From a virus: a DNA stretch of 38,713 bases. The position numbers and the translations under genes are program-made. Location: the IMG/VR virus record IMGVR_UViG_3300034682_000439, positions 1 to 38,713 of that record. One strand, written 5' to 3'. This document shows, in pieces, positions 36,661 to 38,713 of this stretch (the stretch's first letter is position 1; each line of letters starts with the position of its first letter). The notes below the pieces were generated by a model. The model saw only the letters and a list, made by a program, of their open reading frames with translations. It was not told the DNA's origin and did no database searches.

Positions 36661-36996
36661 ATGAGCTACAAGGTACTTGAGAACGGCATCGAACGTGACG
36701 CCACCCCGGAGGAAGTCGCCGAGATCGAGGCGCGCGCAAGCGAGCAAGTCCCGCCTGTGCCGAACTCGGTAACGATGCGCCAAGCCCGGCTAGCCCTCCT
36801 CGGTGCCGGCCTGCTAGGCCAGGTCTCGACCGCAATCGCGTCCCTGTCCAGCCCGCACCGCGAGCAAGCCGAGATCGAATGGGAGTTCTCCAGCGATGTC
36901 TACCGTGACCGCCCGCTGGTGGCGATGCTCGGGCCGCAACTGGGGCTGACCAACGAGCAGCTGGATCAGCTGTTCATCACCGCCGCAACACTCTGA
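36661..36996 (+). CDS. Fibre-associated chaperone-like protein, 111 aa
   Basis: A 111-residue protein. The C-terminal 75 residues hold the recurrent phage block SVTMRQARLALLGAGLLGQV, IEWEFSSDVYRDRPLV and LGLTNEQLDQLFITAATL, found in small proteins encoded right behind tail fibres. The N-terminal MSYKVLENGIERDATPEE stretch resembles fibre-assembly proteins. It lies eight bases after the fibre gene. It is similar in layout to the 126-aa protein of the head cassette (25900-26280). Role as fibre chaperone is inferred. Confidence 0.72.
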   Translation: MSYKVLENGIERDATPEEVAEIEARASEQVPPVPNSVTMRQARLALLGAGLLGQVSTAIASLSSPHREQAEIEWEFSSDVYRDRPLVAMLGPQLGLTNEQLDQLFITAATL

Positions 36997-37005
36997 GGAG
37001 TCTTT

Positions 37006-37305
37006 ATGAACGCGCTCAAACATTGGCTGCTTCAGCTTTTCATCGCGTTTGACCAACTGGCTAACGTCCTGCTCTCACCCCTGAGTATGCAGACCTGGGC
37101 CGACGAGACGATCTCCTCGCGCTGCGGCCGGCTGGGGCATCGCTATCCCTACAAGCTCTACAAGGTAGTGATCGATCTGTTGTTCCGATGGCAGGGCCCG
37201 GACCACTGCGTCAAAGCCTACAAGAAAGAGCTGACGCGCTACCAGTTCCCGCCTGAAATGCGGGAGCAGCAGACAGAACAGGCCCGCCGCGAGCGGGCCT
37301 TCTAA
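37006..37305 (+). CDS. Conserved phage protein, 99 aa
   Basis: A 99-residue protein with an N-terminal amphipathic or hydrophobic helix (LKHWLLQLFIAFDQLANVLL) and the blocks ADETISSRCGRLGHRYPYKL and DHCVKAYKKELTRYQFPPEM. Proteins with the same opening and ETxSSRCGR motif are frequent near the tail-fibre or lysis region of phages; function is unknown. GAGG precedes the ATG. Confidence 0.75.
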   Translation: MNALKHWLLQLFIAFDQLANVLLSPLSMQTWADETISSRCGRLGHRYPYKLYKVVIDLLFRWQGPDHCVKAYKKELTRYQFPPEMREQQTEQARRERAF

Positions 37306-37321
37306 TTTCTAGGGCCACCGA

Positions 37322-38713
37322 ATGGCGACCTACTACATCGACCCGAGCGCCGCGACAAACGGCACCGGCACGACGGCGAGCCCGTTCAATACCTGGACAG
37401 GCGTCCCGGTAGCGGCCGGCAACGTCTACAAGCAGAAGCGCGGCACGACCTGGAGCGGGGCGTTTCCGAGCCTGACGAGCGGCGCGGTTGGCAACATCAC
37501 GACGGTGACGGCCTACGCAAATGCGGACGGCAGCGACAACCTGAACTTGCCGAAGCCGATCATTGACATCGGCGACCGCCAGATGCCGGGGACGATCAAC
37601 AGCCCGAAGTCGGGCATCAAGTTCGCCTTCGTCGATCTGCGGAACAACCGTGCAACGCTGGCGTCCGACACGCCGATGATGTGGCTCGGGGACGATGTGG
37701 AGTTCTCGGACTGCGCGCTGACGACAAACCTCACGGCCCTGTACGGCGAGAACCGCCACCGGATCAAGATCCTGCGCTGCAAGATCACGGCGGCCACGGC
37801 GGTCACGGCGACGCATGCGATCAACGCTATCGTCCTGGGTGGCAACACGGCCCCGACTGGCGTCGTCATCGAGGATAACGAGATCTACGTCGGCGACGGC
37901 GGCCCGGCTGCGGCGCACGTGATCAAGATCTCCTGCGCCACGGCGGTGACTGACCTGCAGGTCAACCGGAACAAGATCCGGACTACCCACAGTGGGATGA
38001 CAACGCACGTGGACAAGGCCGGCATCTACCTGCGGAACGCGGTGGGCGCCGACTTGAAGGGGCCGACCGGCACCGCTGCGGCGACGATCAAGATTCAGGG
38101 CAACGATGTGTCGTGGATGGTCGACGGCATTTTCATTGCGGGCGCCAGCAACGTCTGGATCGACGACAACGAGCTCAACGACCTAGCGAGCTTCGGTGTA
38201 CACGTAACCGGCTCGACCAGCTTGCCGTCCTCTGGCTGCATCATCGAGCACAACCGCTGCCGGCGGATCGGTCGCAACGCTTCGCCCTGGTACGGCCGGG
38301 GCATCGAACTTTCTGGCGGCGGCCAGCAGCACGCCTGCACAAGCCATGTGATCCGGTTCAACCTCTGCGCCTATATCTACAACTGGGGCGGACCGCTGGA
38401 TAACGCGACCGAAGGCCCTGGCATTGGCCTTGACGATGCAACGAGCTTCACGTTCGTGTACGGGAACACGTGCTACAGGTGCGAGGGGCAGGCGGTCCAG
38501 ACCTACGGTGGATCGTCCCCGCCGGCTGATACCGGCGGAAACATCATAGTCAGCAACTGGTTCATCGAGTGTGGCATCAACGCCGTCTGGAACCGGCGTA
38601 GCGGCGGCACCCACCGGACTCCGGGTGCCTGCGGGGTTTCGCTCGCCAGCTCGCGCGGCAGCCGCACCATCGTCGCCTACAACCTCTTCGTCGGTGGCTT
38701 CGGCGGCCTGTGG
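37322..38713 (+). CDS. Beta-helix tailspike-like protein, 3' end outside window
   Basis: An open frame of 464 codons running off the right edge. It starts MATYYIDPSAATNGTGTTAS, a typical opening of parallel beta-helix (pectate-lyase-like) proteins. The body shows the repeated N-x-I/V pattern of stacked coils: IEDNEIYVGDGG, VNRNKIRTTHSGM, IKIQGNDVSWMVDGIFIAGA, IDDNELNDLASFGVHV, IIEHNRCRRIGRN and IIVSNWFIECGINAVWN. Many phage tailspikes with such folds depolymerise capsule or O-antigen, but no catalytic residues can be assigned here. An imperfect ribosome site (TAGGG) precedes the ATG. Confidence 0.85.
   Translation, partial: MATYYIDPSAATNGTGTTASPFNTWTGVPVAAGNVYKQKRGTTWSGAFPSLTSGAVGNITTVTAYANADGSDNLNLPKPIIDIGDRQMPGTINSPKSGIKFAFVDLRNNRATLASDTPMMWLGDDVEFSDCALTTNLTALYGENRHRIKILRCKITAATAVTATHAINAIVLGGNTAPTGVVIEDNEIYVGDGGPAAAHVIKISCATAVTDLQVNRNKIRTTHSGMTTHVDKAGIYLRNAVGADLKGPTGTAAATIKIQGNDVSWMVDGIFIAGASNVWIDDNELNDLASFGVHVTGSTSLPSSGCIIEHNRCRRIGRNASPWYGRGIELSGGGQQHACTSHVIRFNLCAYIYNWGGPLDNATEGPGIGLDDATSFTFVYGNTCYRCEGQAVQTYGGSSPPADTGGNIIVSNWFIECGINAVWNRRSGGTHRTPGACGVSLASSRGSRTIVAYNLFVGGFGGLW

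Noticed and set aside
37211-38008. Minus-strand frame of 265 codons at the right end.
   Set aside because: Antisense to the 99-aa gene and the beta-helix gene, Arg/Val-rich as expected from a shadow.
1-38713. Integrase, attachment site, tRNA genes, endolysin and J-like host specificity gene.
   Set aside because: None could be recognised. They may lie outside the window; no claim is made.

Overview
The window is a large part (about 38.7 kb) of a temperate, long-tailed (siphovirus) phage or prophage with a lambda-like regulatory plan and an HK97-like virion module. Codon choice is GC-rich, and the family mix (P27 terminase small subunit, phiE125-gp8-like connector, RecT/YqaJ recombination, CP76-type CII, YdaS-like Cro, DUF7666 repeat protein) suggests a high-GC proteobacterial host, probably Burkholderiales or Pseudomonas-like; the genus cannot be fixed from sequence alone. 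No integrase, attachment site, endolysin or tRNA gene was seen. The right edge cuts an open gene, and the left edge coincides with a stop codon.

Left part, minus strand (1-8689): a tightly packed early operon read from a PL-type promoter near 8738-8766. Most junctions are 4-bp GTGA/ATGA overlaps. It holds a membrane protein, a DUF7666-like protein with fourteen 9-residue repeats, many small phage proteins (several under 60 residues and easily missed), then RecT annealase, YqaJ exonuclease, NinB, and a row of uncharacterised accessory genes ending with a DUF551 protein.

Immunity region (8738-11028): a minus-strand operon cI - zinc-ribbon membrane protein - BRCT protein, closed by an intrinsic terminator, lies between two operator clusters. 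Five 17-bp sites of form GTATAG-N5-CTATAC, spaced 23-24 bp, overlap the -35 and -10 boxes of PL and PR. The two genes behind cI occupy the position of lambda rexAB and are the best candidates here for an undescribed lysogen-expressed system. Plus-strand Cro-like, CII-like and winged-helix regulators follow PR.

Replication to late switch (11101-16466): HNH nuclease, O-like and P-like replication proteins, NinG, three small proteins, a Q-like zinc-motif antiterminator, a DUF2591-type protein, then a possible late promoter with a terminator about 120 nt downstream of the predicted start, resembling lambda PR'-tR'.

Late region, plus strand (16479-38713): small genes, a stem-loop-rich non-coding stretch, two more HNH nucleases (one with five zinc-binding units), terminase small and large subunits, portal, ClpP-like protease, HK97-fold capsid, a six-gene accessory cassette inserted between capsid and connector, connector/closure/gp10-like/tail terminator proteins, tail tube, tail assembly chaperones G and GT with a GGGAAAC -1 frameshift site, a 1558-residue tape measure, two tail proteins each with a small carbohydrate-binding-like module, a chaperone-like protein, and the start of a beta-helix tailspike. 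Intrinsic terminators follow the capsid, tail terminator and tail tube genes and probably help set expression ratios.
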